NCBI GenBank assembly: GCA_039591075.1
Contig: JBDHEI010000004.1
Coordinates: forward strand, 1 to 64,000
Source: JAOTVV01 sp039591075
GTDB lineage: Bacteria; Gemmatimonadota; Gemmatimonadetes; Gemmatimonadales; GWC2-71-9
Length of the DNA stretch: 64,000 bases
Reading direction: 5' to 3'
Positions 1-8,667 of this stretch are shown piece by piece (the first letter of the stretch is position 1; every line of letters starts with the position of its first letter). The position numbers and the translations under genes are program-made. The notes beneath the pieces are model-generated. The model made no database searches. It saw nothing but the letters and a program-made list of their open reading frames with translations, and was not told where the DNA came from.

Positions 1-79
1 GCTGCTGGCTCAACCGCACCGCCGTCAATTTGAACTCGAGACTGTACTCGCGGATCTTCCGTGGCCTAGCGCGTGCCAT
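1..79 (-). CDS. IS3-family transposase OrfA, N-terminal fragment
   Basis: Only 26 codons are inside the window, reading leftwards from ATG at 79-77. The peptide contains the motif EYSLEFKLTAVRLSQQ, typical of the first helix of the helix-turn-helix in IS3/IS911 OrfA proteins, which bind the element ends. A good ribosome site (GGGGAGGTG) lies about five bases upstream of the ATG. The remainder, including the catalytic OrfB, would lie left of the window. The call rests on a short but characteristic stretch. Confidence 0.65.
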   Translation of the reverse strand, partial: MARARPRKIREYSLEFKLTAVRLSQQ

Positions 80-122
80 CTCGACACCTCCCCTGGTTAG
101 GTGAAAGTGTCTACCAAAATGA
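1..122 (-). mobile_element. Edge of an IS3-like insertion sequence
   Basis: The left edge of the window carries the first codons of an IS3-type OrfA transposase reading out of the window. About 20 to 40 bp upstream of its start lies a possible terminal repeat, read on the minus strand as ATTTTGGTAGACACTTTCAC (101-120). The exact end and any target duplication cannot be fixed, because only one end is present. Confidence 0.55.
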
Positions 123-153
123 GGGAGGTTCCCTCGGCTGGTCCATGCGCTTG

Positions 154-669
154 TTAGACCGCTTCCTGCTGACGGTTCATTTGTATGAGTACAAGAAGGC
201 CACCACCAGAGCCGCTGCCAATAAGGGAGAAGAACCGAACCCGATCCCCTCGTACGAGCCAACGATGCTCGCCCGGACGCTGTGCGAACCGCGGCGGTGG
301 GGGCTGTGATTCCCATCCCTCAGCCAGGCTCTCCTCGACCAATTGGCTCAACGTCGCCAAGGCCTGGGGTGGATCGAACCACTGGACCGTCGTCATGTGC
401 GCATCGCCGCCTGTAACGATTGCCGCCCTGACGTCGGGTACGAACGGCACGCTCGCTGGGTAATCGGTGGGGCGAGTCGGCGTTGGCTCCCAGACACGCG
501 ACTGGACGAGCGCATGCTCTCCCGCCGCGTCCCCGCGCACCTCCACGCGACCGTCAGGGTTCCGAACCATCTTGAGCGGTACGCCGAACGGTGCTCCAAG
601 GTCGATCTCTCGGTCTCCGCGCTTGACTGCATCGCGGATGCGAGCGAGTGCTTCATGGTCAGGCTTCAT
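154..669 (-). CDS. Hypothetical protein, 171 aa
   Basis: I do not recognise this family. The product is soluble-looking, without a signal peptide or membrane segment, rich in charged residues at the N-terminus and in prolines around residues 125-130. I chose ATG at 669 because a GGTGAG sits five bases upstream; an in-frame GTG at 678 would add three residues. It lies alone beside the insertion-sequence end. Base composition and codon use resemble its neighbours, which supports a real gene, but no function can be assigned. Confidence 0.5.
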   Translation of the reverse strand: MKPDHEALARIRDAVKRGDREIDLGAPFGVPLKMVRNPDGRVEVRGDAAGEHALVQSRVWEPTPTRPTDYPASVPFVPDVRAAIVTGGDAHMTTVQWFDPPQALATLSQLVEESLAEGWESQPPPPRFAQRPGEHRWLVRGDRVRFFSLIGSGSGGGLLVLIQMNRQQEAV

Positions 670-1213
670 GCGGCTCACCCGTGAGGGAGGGAAAGCGGTC
701 TAACTCATAATGGACTGAAGTGCGTAGCTCATTATCGGACCCGTCGCCCGCAGTGTATCCGCGCTCGGTCCACGGTAACCGACATCGAAACTCCCCAACA
801 GCACTGGTTTGCCCGAGCTACCCAAGTACCAGGTGCGCGATGGGCTGCGGCGGGCCATGGGGCCTAGTATGCGCGTTGAGGATTCCGGTGGCCAGACCGG
901 CGGGCCGCCGGGTCAGAACAGATCGGCTGGGCTGCGGACGCCGAGGCCGGGTCTCTCGTCGCTCTCCGGTTCCCGGTACAGCCGATACCGTCGCGCTGCG
1001 TTCGGTGGGCGACTCCGTCCGGCTGGAATATGGCTTTCGGCCCATCCACGAGGCGCTGGGCCGGCCATAAGTACCCTACGGAGGACTAGTTGCGGGACTC
1101 GTGGAACCGGAGCGCGGGCCACGGGTACCGCCATCCCAACCGGTACGCCCTTGCGATCATCCTCCGGACCCGTCAGAATCAACCGACACTCGTCTCAACC
1201 AGGAGCCCTCCCC
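670..1213. other. Intergenic region without a supported gene
   Basis: About 540 bases separate the hypothetical gene from the dinB-like gene. The open frames here have low-complexity Arg/Pro/Gly/Ser-rich translations expected from GC-rich non-coding DNA. I see no tRNA, terminator or convincing promoter. The last 10 bases hold the AGGAG ribosome site of the next gene. Confidence 0.5.
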
Positions 1214-1786
1214 ATGCAGAAGCGCTTGATCCCCACCCTCCTTGTATTGGCGGCCCTGCCCGTCACGGCGATGGCCCAGGAGGAAATGCAGCACGAGAAG
1301 ATGGAGCACGCCGAGATGACCCATGAACACGGCGTGGGCATGGCGTCCATCCAGCCCCTGTACGACCAGTTCAAGGGCTGGCTGATCGCCTCTGCCGAGC
1401 AGATGCCCCAGGAGCACTACGGCTTCAAGCCGAGCGCCGACGTGCGCAACTTCGGCCAAATCATCGGTCACGTGGCCAACGCGAGCTACATGTTCTGTTC
1501 GGCCGCGCTCGGCGAGGCTGCCCCCAGCATGCCCAACCTCGAGGAAGTGACCGCCAAGGCCGAGCTGGTCAATGGCATCAAGGCGGCGTTTGCCTACTGC
1601 GACAAGGCGTATCAGATCCCCGAGGAGAATGCGATGGAGAGCGTCACGTTCTTCGGGCGCGAGGGGAGCAAGCTCTGGGTGCTCAACTTCAACGCGATGC
1701 ACGACGCCGAGCACTACGGCAACCTGGTGACCTACATGCGCATGAAGGGCATGACGCCACCGTCGAGTCAGCGCGGAGAGATGTAG
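1214..1786 (+). CDS. Secreted DinB-family protein
   Basis: The 190-aa product starts with a Sec signal peptide (MQKRLIPTLLVLAALPVTAMA, cut near residue 20), then a His/Met/Glu-rich stretch, then a DinB-like four-helix bundle. DinB proteins carry three metal-binding histidines; candidates here are the His of GHVAN and those in the C-terminal HDAEHYG motif. Known members include bacillithiol and mycothiol-dependent enzymes, but the substrate cannot be inferred. The start is fixed by AGGAG at 1201-1205, eight bases before ATG; the open frame extends upstream but that part is not protein-like. A strong terminator follows. Confidence 0.82.
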   Translation: MQKRLIPTLLVLAALPVTAMAQEEMQHEKMEHAEMTHEHGVGMASIQPLYDQFKGWLIASAEQMPQEHYGFKPSADVRNFGQIIGHVANASYMFCSAALGEAAPSMPNLEEVTAKAELVNGIKAAFAYCDKAYQIPEENAMESVTFFGREGSKLWVLNFNAMHDAEHYGNLVTYMRMKGMTPPSSQRGEM

Positions 1787-1816
1787 AAGCAGGGAAGCCG
1801 CACCCACGATGCGAGA

Positions 1817-1840
1817 GGGCGCCCCGCGGGGCGCCCTTTT
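1817..1840 (+). terminator. Rho-independent terminator after the dinB-like gene
   Basis: Positions 1817-1836 form a perfect 20-base self-complementary palindrome (GGGCGCCCCGCGGGGCGCCC) followed at once by four T residues, 30 bases after the stop codon. It is the clearest intrinsic terminator in the window. The T tract follows only on the plus strand. Confidence 0.85.
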
Positions 1841-1972
1841 CGTTTTCGCCGTCCTGCGGCCGCGGTAAGTGGTCCATCTCCGTTGCCGGGCAGATCACTG
1901 GCGGCACACTGTGGTGCGGGCGGGTCCCCACATCCCCTCCCGCCAGCCGCGCGCAGCCATCATCTTAGTGCC

Positions 1973-4228
1973 ATGTCGGACCCTCTCGACCGACTCCGCG
2001 CGGCACTCGCCGATCGCTACGCCATCGACCGCGCGATTGGCCGCGGCGGCATGGCCACCGTGTATCTCGCGAAAGATCGCAAGCACGAACGACAGGTGGC
2101 CATCAAGGTGCTGCATCCCGAGCTGGCCGGCCACGGCTACCATCCCGAGCGCTTCCTGCGGGAGATTCGCACCATTGCCGGCCTCACCCATCCGCAGATC
2201 CTGCCGCTGCATGACTCCGACCAGCGCGACGGGTTCCTGTACTACGTGATGCCCTACGTGGAAGGCGGAACGCTGCGTGACCGCCTGCGACGCGAGCAGC
2301 GACTGCCGATTGCGGACGCCACGGCCATCGCGCGTACCGTGGCGGGGGCGCTCGACTACGCCCACCGCCGCGACGTCCTGCATCGGGATGTCAAACCGGA
2401 GAACATCTTCCTGCACGAGGGGCAGCCGTTGGTGGCGGACTTCGGAATCGCGCGCGCGATTTCGTCCTGCTGCGACGAGCTGACCGCCGTCGGTCTGGCG
2501 GTGGGCACACCAGCCTACATGAGCCCGGAGCAAGCCCACGCAGAGGAGCAGATCGATGGGCGCAGTGACGTCTACGCCCTCGCCTGTGTGCTGTACGAGA
2601 TGCTCACCGGCCGGCCGCCGTTCGAGGGAGGGAGTGCGGTCAAGACACTAGCGCTCCATACTCTGGCCCCCGTACCACGGCTCCTTCCGCTACGCACCGA
2701 GGCGCCCGCACGGCTCGAGGCAGCGATCACCCGCGCGCTTGCGAAGGATCCGGCTCAGCGGTACGGGTCGGCCGCCGGATTCGGCCAGGCACTGGAGGAA
2801 GCCCTCGCCAGGTCCCAAGGCCCCGCAATCGACATCGGCACCCGTCCATCCGGGCCCACCGTTGCCGTCCTGCCGTTCGTCAACGCGGGTCACGATCCCG
2901 GGACCGAGTACCTGCGCGAGGGCATCACTGACGAGTTGATCAACGCCCTTGCAAAGGTGGAGGGTCTGAGCGTGGTCTCACGCACCTCGGTGTTCGCGCT
3001 CGAAGGCGAGCGGCGGGACGTGCGTGCCGTGGGGGCGCTGCTCGGTGCCACGGCGGTGCTCGAAGGTACGGTGCGCGCTGCAGGCGACCGGCTTCGTATC
3101 ACCGCTCAGCTCAGTGATGCGGCGACCGGGCGGCTGCTCTGGTCGGAGCGGTACGACCGCGAGATGCGCGACGTGTTCGCGATCGAGGATGAGATCGCCG
3201 CGACCATCGTATCGACCTTACGGCCAACCCTCGTCCGCGACGTCGAGGAGTCGGTGCCGCGCCGATATACCGCGAACGCGGAAGCTTACAGCCTCTATCT
3301 CAAGGGCCGCTTCCACTGGAACCGCCGCACCACTGAGGCGATCGCTACCGCAATCGAGCACTTCGAGCGGGCGATCGCGCTCGACTCGGACTACGCGCTC
3401 GCCTACTCGGGTCTGGCGGACTCGTATGCACTGCAGCTGGACTACCGCGGTGTTCCCGTGGCCGAGGGGATGACTCGGGCCAAACGAGAAGCGCGGCGGG
3501 CCCTGGAGATCGACGACACGCTGGCCGAAGCGCATGCGTCGCTGGCCTGGGTCACGTTCATCTACGACTGGGACTGGGACGCCGCAGACCGGAGCTTCCG
3601 CCGTGCCATCGAGTTGAAGCCGGGCTACGCGACGGCGCATCAATGGTACGCGTGGCTGCTCGCGGCCCGCGGACAGATGGACGACGCGCTGGCTGAAGGA
3701 CGCATGGCGCTGGAGCTGGACCCGATCTCGGTCTCGGTCCGCCGTGGGCTCGGATGGCTCCATCTGTACGCTCACCGGTCGGAGGCAGCCGTGCGGCACC
3801 TGCAGCGCGCCGTGAGCATGGATCCGACGGCGACCGAGAGTTACCGCATCCTGGCATACGCGCACCTGCAACGTGGTGCACACGACGCGGCCGCCATCGT
3901 AGCGCGGGAAGCCGTGGCGCTGGCGCCGGATTCCGCCTACGCGCTGGCGACGCAGGGGTACGTGGAGGCGCTGAGCGGCCGGCCCGAAGTGGCGCGCCAG
4001 GTCCTCGCCGACCTCCACATACGGGAACGGACGACCTACGTCTCCCCGGTGGCCTTTGCCACTCTCGCCATTGCACTCGGCGACGCGGACGACGCGTTCC
4101 GCTGGCTCGATGCCGCCCACGAGGAGCGCCGGGGCTGGCTCGCCTATCTAAAGGTAGAGCCGGTGTTTGACCCGTTACGCAACGACGCGCGATTCGCCGA
4201 ATTTATTCGACGGATGCGGCTGGACTGA
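1973..4228 (+). CDS. Ser/Thr kinase fused to a TolB-like domain and TPRs
   Basis: The 751-aa protein has a PknB-type kinase domain at about residues 16-285: glycine loop GRGGMATVY, catalytic Lys45 in AIKVLHPE, HRDVKPEN loop, DFGIAR and GTPAYMSPEQA. Residues about 290-415 form the TolB-N/CadC-like module (VAVLPFVN, then LREGITDELINAL) that often precedes TPRs, and residues about 430-750 are tetratricopeptide repeats. No membrane helix is visible, so it is probably cytosolic, with the TPRs recruiting partners. ATG at 1973 is preferred because it directly precedes the kinase fold. Its stop abuts the stop of the convergent propeller gene with no gap. This architecture is common in Gemmatimonadota and Acidobacteria. 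Confidence 0.9.
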   Translation: MSDPLDRLRAALADRYAIDRAIGRGGMATVYLAKDRKHERQVAIKVLHPELAGHGYHPERFLREIRTIAGLTHPQILPLHDSDQRDGFLYYVMPYVEGGTLRDRLRREQRLPIADATAIARTVAGALDYAHRRDVLHRDVKPENIFLHEGQPLVADFGIARAISSCCDELTAVGLAVGTPAYMSPEQAHAEEQIDGRSDVYALACVLYEMLTGRPPFEGGSAVKTLALHTLAPVPRLLPLRTEAPARLEAAITRALAKDPAQRYGSAAGFGQALEEALARSQGPAIDIGTRPSGPTVAVLPFVNAGHDPGTEYLREGITDELINALAKVEGLSVVSRTSVFALEGERRDVRAVGALLGATAVLEGTVRAAGDRLRITAQLSDAATGRLLWSERYDREMRDVFAIEDEIAATIVSTLRPTLVRDVEESVPRRYTANAEAYSLYLKGRFHWNRRTTEAIATAIEHFERAIALDSDYALAYSGLADSYALQLDYRGVPVAEGMTRAKREARRALEIDDTLAEAHASLAWVTFIYDWDWDAADRSFRRAIELKPGYATAHQWYAWLLAARGQMDDALAEGRMALELDPISVSVRRGLGWLHLYAHRSEAAVRHLQRAVSMDPTATESYRILAYAHLQRGAHDAAAIVAREAVALAPDSAYALATQGYVEALSGRPEVARQVLADLHIRERTTYVSPVAFATLAIALGDADDAFRWLDAAHEERRGWLAYLKVEPVFDPLRNDARFAEFIRRMRLD

Positions 4229-5153
4229 CTACCGGAACGGCCGCCAGGCGGCGATCTCGTCGCGGCCGGGATGCGTCGTGAGCGCCCGCTTACCGGTCCC
4301 GTCGGCGTTGACGATCCAGATATCCGTCTGACCATCACGCACCGACGTGTAGGCCAAGTACCGGCCGTCGGGAGACCACATGGGCCAGCGGTTGTCGAAT
4401 TCATCCACCACCAGGCCACGCTGATCGTTCCCATCAGCGTTCATCACCCAGATCCCGCAGCCGTCACCGCCACAACGATGAAACGCGATGGACACGCCCT
4501 CCGGTGACCAGGCCGGCAGGCAGTCGAACCCCTCGGCATCGGTGAGACGGGTCTCGTTGCGGCCATCAGTATCCATGACGAAGATCTCACCGTTGCCGCC
4601 CTCGTCGCTTCCCGCTGGGGCCGCGAGCTGGCGGCAGAACGCGATGCGCGTGCCATCCGGCGAAATGCGCGGTGACGCATCGTACATGTCGTTAGTCGTC
4701 AGCCGGCGCACGTTGGAACCGTCGGCATTCATCACGTACAGCTCACGCTGAGAATGGCCCGCCGTGGGCGCGTGCCGCCGTGAGCCAAACACGATCCGCG
4801 TACCGTCCGGCGAATAGCTCGGGCCGCTGTCACCGGCGGAATCGGCGGTGAGGTTCACGATGCCTGTGCCGTCGGCATCCATGACGTACACGTCACCGCT
4901 GCCAGTCCAGTCGGCCGAAAAGGCCAGGTGCTCTCCGTCCAGCGACCAGTCGAGACTGTACTCCGTGCCTTCGTGGTTCGAGATGTTGCGGAAAGAGGCA
5001 ATGTCGATCGTGGTCAGGAAGATGTCCAGGCCGTTCCCATCGCGGTGACACAAACGCCAGCTCGTAGGTCGGCGGTGGCGACGTGCGGCCGCACGCCCCG
5101 ATGCCCACGAGCAGCATGCAGAGCAACCGCGTCTTCAGCGCTGAATGGTGCAT
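4229..5153 (-). pseudogene. TolB-like beta-propeller lipoprotein with a frameshift
   Basis: The C-terminal 270 residues are a TolB/WD40-like propeller with repeated motifs such as SPDGTRIVF, VMNADGSN and IWIVNADGTG. The N-terminus lies in another frame: from ATG at 5153 a lipoprotein signal (LLCMLLVGIGAC lipobox) runs to TYELAFVS, after which the propeller continues as HRDGNGLDIFL one frame over, near 5040-5055. A TTG at 5053 could start the propeller frame, but the product would then lack a signal peptide. The join would give the typical first blade strand AFVS-RDGN, so a one- or two-base indel (real or a sequencing error) is likely. Periplasmic propellers of this type usually mediate protein contacts. 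Confidence 0.8.
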
Positions 5154-5199
5154 TGAGGAGAACCCCCTGGATGGGTAGGCGGAGCGTAACGCGATTCGC

Positions 5200-5574
5200 T
5201 TACGCAGAGTCCCGCCGGGGACGGAACGGTCCCGTGACCTCGACGCGAACGGGATACCCGTCGAGTTGATCGGGAATGCGACTGCGCACGGTCTCGCTCG
5301 AGTCCGTCACGAACACGCGGATGCAGAGGTCGCCGTCGCATCGCCCGAGCGCCGTGCCGATCACGCCGGGCAACGCCATCAGCGAGTCGGCATGAGCGGC
5401 GAGCACTTCCTCGATCGTTCTGGAGGGCACGGTACGCTCCTCGTCCCGGGTGTGTGGTCCGGTGCAGCCCAACGCGGCCACGAGCAGGAGCGCCACAATC
5501 ACGTGCGGTGCTCGGCGGTCCCGGAACGGACGGTGGTACGCGCTGTGCCCCGTGGTCTCCGCAATCGCTGACAA
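5200..5574 (-). CDS. Small hypothetical lipoprotein
   Basis: The product of up to 124 residues has a hydrophobic segment ending in VAALGC, a good lipobox, so the mature protein is about 88 residues and lipid-anchored. The mature part contains GVIGTALGRCDGDLCIRVFV, in which two cysteines may form a disulfide. The annotated start gives a long n-region; an internal GTG nearer the hydrophobic core (VIVALLL) could be the true start. The family is not recognised. It lies 46 bases upstream of the frameshifted propeller lipoprotein in the same orientation. Confidence 0.6.
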   Translation of the reverse strand: MSAIAETTGHSAYHRPFRDRRAPHVIVALLLVAALGCTGPHTRDEERTVPSRTIEEVLAAHADSLMALPGVIGTALGRCDGDLCIRVFVTDSSETVRSRIPDQLDGYPVRVEVTGPFRPRRDSA

Positions 5575-5734
5575 GCTCCGCTCCAGAAAGACGGTCCGCA
5601 GGCCCCAAGATGGACGCCGTGGCCTCGCCCGGCAAGACGCGCGAGGGAAACCTTTGGGTTTCCAATGGTGTTCTTGTCAGCAGGGGTCGGAACGCGGGAT
5701 TGGTTGACCACGGTAACGGAAGCGATACACGCAC

Positions 5735-6793
5735 ATGTCACAGGGGATGGTTGGCGCGACGGATGGAAAGGCCGTCGACGAAGCCAACACGGTTAGGCGA
5801 ACAGCGAAGGACGAACTGTATTTCTGCCCTGAGGGGAACGTCGCCTCCCCGATGACGCGGCAGGACTTCTCACCGGAGCAGCGCAACGCCCTGAAGGCAT
5901 TGCACCGCCTCGACAAGCGATGGAACTGGGTGGTTCCGCTCCACTTCGCGATCTGGCTCGGGGCGGCGTGGCTGTCCATCAGCTCTGGCTCCCTGGCCGT
6001 CAGCATCGTGGGCTATCTCATCGCAGGTCTCTCGCTCAGCACGCTGTCCGTGCTGGGTCACGAGGCGTCGCACAACCTCTTCACCCGCAATCCGAAGATC
6101 GACCGCTGGATCGGGTTTCTGGTCGGTGCCCCCATCGTGTTCTCCGCGTCCGGGTACCGGATCATGCACCCGCTGCATCACAAGTACGTGCGGGACGCAG
6201 GGGATCCGGACAACATCGAGAACATCACCACCAGCTCGTTCTGGCTGCGATGGCTCTATGTCTTCGTCTTCTTCCTCGCCGTGTATCTCTATCTGGTCCT
6301 GGTGCCGATCAACGCCGTGATCAACGCCAAGAAGAACGGCGACCGGATGCTGGTACTGCTCGAGTGGCTCGCGATGGTCGGCATCGTGGCGCTCGGGTGG
6401 GCGCTCCTTCCCTCGGCATGGATGGTGGAGGGCTGGCTCCTCCCGCTGATCGTCGCCGGTCAGGTGGCGAACGTCCGTGGGATCGCCGAGCACGGCATGA
6501 CGACCTCCGGGAACGAGTTGACCGATACCCGCACCGTGACGACGACACCCGTGCTGTCGTTCCTCATGTGCAACATCAACTACCACCTGGAGCACCATTT
6601 GTACCCCGGGATTCCGTGGTACAACCTTCCCAAAGCGCACCGGATACTGCGGGAGAACTATGGGATGGCGGGGTCGTCGGTCTATACGTCGTACCTGACG
6701 TTCCTGGCCGACTTCTTCAAGGCCGTGGTGCACGGGGTGGTATCGGAACGCCGACTCGTCCCCGCGCACATCCGCGAACACGTCTGCGTGTGA
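5735..6793 (+). CDS. Membrane fatty acid desaturase
   Basis: This is an integral-membrane desaturase of the fatty acid desaturase/hydroxylase superfamily. The three histidine boxes of the di-iron centre are present: GHEASHN, HPLHHK and HLEHHLYPGIP. Hydrophobic segments flank them at roughly residues 67-110, 165-190 and 205-235. It would introduce a double bond or hydroxyl into a lipid acyl chain at the cytoplasmic membrane; the substrate is not deducible. The first 40 residues are poorly conserved-looking, and ATG at 5853 (MTRQDFSPEQ) is an alternative start. Confidence 0.9.
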   Translation: MSQGMVGATDGKAVDEANTVRRTAKDELYFCPEGNVASPMTRQDFSPEQRNALKALHRLDKRWNWVVPLHFAIWLGAAWLSISSGSLAVSIVGYLIAGLSLSTLSVLGHEASHNLFTRNPKIDRWIGFLVGAPIVFSASGYRIMHPLHHKYVRDAGDPDNIENITTSSFWLRWLYVFVFFLAVYLYLVLVPINAVINAKKNGDRMLVLLEWLAMVGIVALGWALLPSAWMVEGWLLPLIVAGQVANVRGIAEHGMTTSGNELTDTRTVTTTPVLSFLMCNINYHLEHHLYPGIPWYNLPKAHRILRENYGMAGSSVYTSYLTFLADFFKAVVHGVVSERRLVPAHIREHVCV

Positions 6794-6880
6794 GAATGCG
6801 GGCCCGGGGACCGATGGCGTGCTGGGCTCGAATCGGAGTGCATTCTCGAATGTGCGATCTGCGGCGGCGGCTGTGCCCGG

Positions 6881-7378
6881 TCAGCCGGTACCGCTCCCAG
6901 ACCCATCCACTGGATGATCCAACTCGAGCGCCATGGTCACGAAGCGGATGCCGCTCTCGATCCGCTCCGGTTCCAGCGCCCTGAATCCGAACCGCGCGTA
7001 GATCTCGACCGCCCCTGGGGCAGCGTGGACCGTGACGCGAGTCAGGTCGGGAACGGCCTGCCGGCAACGGGCAATCGCCCGCCGGAGCAGCTCTCTCCCC
7101 ACACCGCGCCCCGGCTGCGTCACGAACAGCATCGCCACATGCTCGGAGTGGCGCATCTCGATGAGCCCGACGAGCTTCCCGCGCTCTTCCGCCACCAGCA
7201 CGAAATGGTCGGCCTGCAATCGTTCTCGCACCCGATCGGCGGAGGCGTATCGGAGAAATTCCTGAACGCCCTCGTCGGCATAGCCCGGTGCAACGGCATG
7301 GTTGAAGACCCGTGCCGCGAGGTCCGCGACGGCCTCCTCCTCGCCGGTCCGCATCGGCCGATACACGAACTCACCCAT
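6881..7378 (-). CDS. GNAT-family N-acetyltransferase
   Basis: The 165-aa protein has the GNAT fold: an N-terminal acceptor-binding part, a central strand GKLVGLIEMR, and the acetyl-CoA pyrophosphate loop QPGRGVGRELLRRA (Q/R-x-x-G-x-G). The C-terminal HAAPGAVEIYARFGF motif is also typical. The substrate cannot be told from sequence. It precedes the EEP-family gene on the minus strand by about 56 bases in transcription order, so the two could form a short operon. Confidence 0.85.
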   Translation of the reverse strand: MGEFVYRPMRTGEEEAVADLAARVFNHAVAPGYADEGVQEFLRYASADRVRERLQADHFVLVAEERGKLVGLIEMRHSEHVAMLFVTQPGRGVGRELLRRAIARCRQAVPDLTRVTVHAAPGAVEIYARFGFRALEPERIESGIRFVTMALELDHPVDGSGSGTG

Positions 7379-7434
7379 GGCTGGAAACCATTCCCCGCCC
7401 AGCGTTCAACGGCTCAACACGCAATGATCCACCT

Positions 7435-8232
7435 TCAGTGCCGTACCACGAGGTCGACCACGACGGGCCGGTGATCCGAGGCGACCGGCTCGTCAATCAC
7501 GCGTTGGCTCAACACCTCGAACCGATCGACCGGTCGAAGCAGGACGAAGTCGATCTCGCGTTCCGGCGCGTACGAAGGGAACGTGAATCGGTCGTCGCCC
7601 TTGGCGACGATGCGCCACGAACTCGCCAGGTGAGTCATCACCGTTGAGCCCGGCAGCGAATTGAAGTCGCCTGCCAAAATGGTGGGAATATCTCCCCGGC
7701 CGAGCTGGGCCTCGAGGCTGGTGGCCTGGGCGAGCCGCTCCTCATCCGTCCGGTAGAAGTGAATTCCCACAAACCGAAGCTGCCGCCCGGTCGTGGGTGA
7801 CGTGACCGTAGCACTCAGGGCCGTCCGCGGCTCCGCCCCGTCGGGCAGCCGGAGGTTCGACGACTCGGCAATCGGCCATCGAGACAGCAACGCCATGCCG
7901 TATGCTCCACCCTGATACGGCATGAACGCGCCAAACACGTGGTCGAGGGCCGTGTGACGTCCCAGCACTTCCGCCTGATCGACGGCGTCGGTTCTCGTGG
8001 TCACGCTGTCGACCACCTGGAGCGCCACGAGGTCGGGGTCGAGGTCTCGGATCAGCGCCGCAAGGCGCTGGAGGTCTACAACCTCGTCCATGCCCTCGCC
8101 GTGATGGATGTTGTAGGCGAGCACTCGCACGGTGTCCGCCGAGGCTCCCGACAGGCGCCGATGTCCGGTCGCACACCCCACCACGAGGGCCGCCACTGCG
8201 GCCACCACGATGGCTCTGGTCAGGTGCGGCAT
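7435..8232 (-). CDS. Endonuclease/exonuclease/phosphatase-family lipoprotein with altered catalytic Glu
   Basis: The 265-aa protein begins with a lipoprotein signal (VAALVVGCATG). The EEP fold is clear from VRVLAYNIHHGEG, ILAGDFNSLPG and the terminal ASDHRPVVVDL. In EEP enzymes the metal-binding Glu lies in a D-x-x-x-LQE-V-D motif; here the sequence reads DLVALQVVDS, with a GTG valine codon in place of the expected GAG. Asp-Asn and Ser-Asp-His motifs are intact. The protein could therefore be impaired, non-catalytic or use another ligand. Secreted EEP proteins include nucleases, sphingomyelinases and phosphatases. It lies four bases downstream, in transcription order, of the VOC gene. Confidence 0.85.
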   Translation of the reverse strand: MPHLTRAIVVAAVAALVVGCATGHRRLSGASADTVRVLAYNIHHGEGMDEVVDLQRLAALIRDLDPDLVALQVVDSVTTRTDAVDQAEVLGRHTALDHVFGAFMPYQGGAYGMALLSRWPIAESSNLRLPDGAEPRTALSATVTSPTTGRQLRFVGIHFYRTDEERLAQATSLEAQLGRGDIPTILAGDFNSLPGSTVMTHLASSWRIVAKGDDRFTFPSYAPEREIDFVLLRPVDRFEVLSQRVIDEPVASDHRPVVVDLVVRH

Positions 8233-8236
8233 GTGG

Positions 8237-8602
8237 TCAACCGCTACGCTCCTGAATGAAACGAATGCTGTTGCGGTCAGCGTCCTTGACGTACATCTCG
8301 CGGTTGCCCCACGTCTGATCTACCGGGCCGGTGTCGATCGGTACGCCCTTCGCAACGAGTTCCGCATGCAGGGCATCCGCATCATCCACCACCACGTAGA
8401 CCGCGCTGCCCGGTACCCCATCGCCCGAATGTGAGGATAGGTGCAGCCACACGCCATCACGCGTGAGGCCCATGTAGCACGGGTCCGGTGTCGTCGCGGG
8501 ACGGTACGCGAATCGCCGCTGGAAGCCGAGTTGGTTGCAGTAGAATTCTTCGGCACGCGCGGAACTGCTGACATGCAGAACGGGAATGGCAAGCTCGAGC
8601 AG
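8237..8602 (-). CDS. VOC (glyoxalase/bleomycin-resistance) family protein, apparent CTG start
   Basis: In the frame ending at 8237 the protein is complete only if it begins upstream of the first ATG (8473): residues such as LELAIPVLHVSSSARAEEFY and NQLGFQRRFAY form the first beta-alpha-beta module of a VOC domain, and VYVVVDDADALHAELVAKGV plus YVKDADRNSIRFIQE the second. The best start is CTG at 8602-8600, because a perfect AGGAGG (8614-8609) lies six bases upstream; no ATG, GTG or TTG exists in frame between there and 8473. The resulting 121 residues match the family size. VOC proteins are metal-dependent isomerases, dioxygenases or binding proteins; the function here is unknown. Confidence 0.8.
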   Translation of the reverse strand: MLELAIPVLHVSSSARAEEFYCNQLGFQRRFAYRPATTPDPCYMGLTRDGVWLHLSSHSGDGVPGSAVYVVVDDADALHAELVAKGVPIDTGPVDQTWGNREMYVKDADRNSIRFIQERSG

Positions 8603-8667
8603 CTCACACCTCCTGACTCTGGCTAGGAATCGGTATCGCCGGCGCTAAGACTGGGACTCCCGCACCG

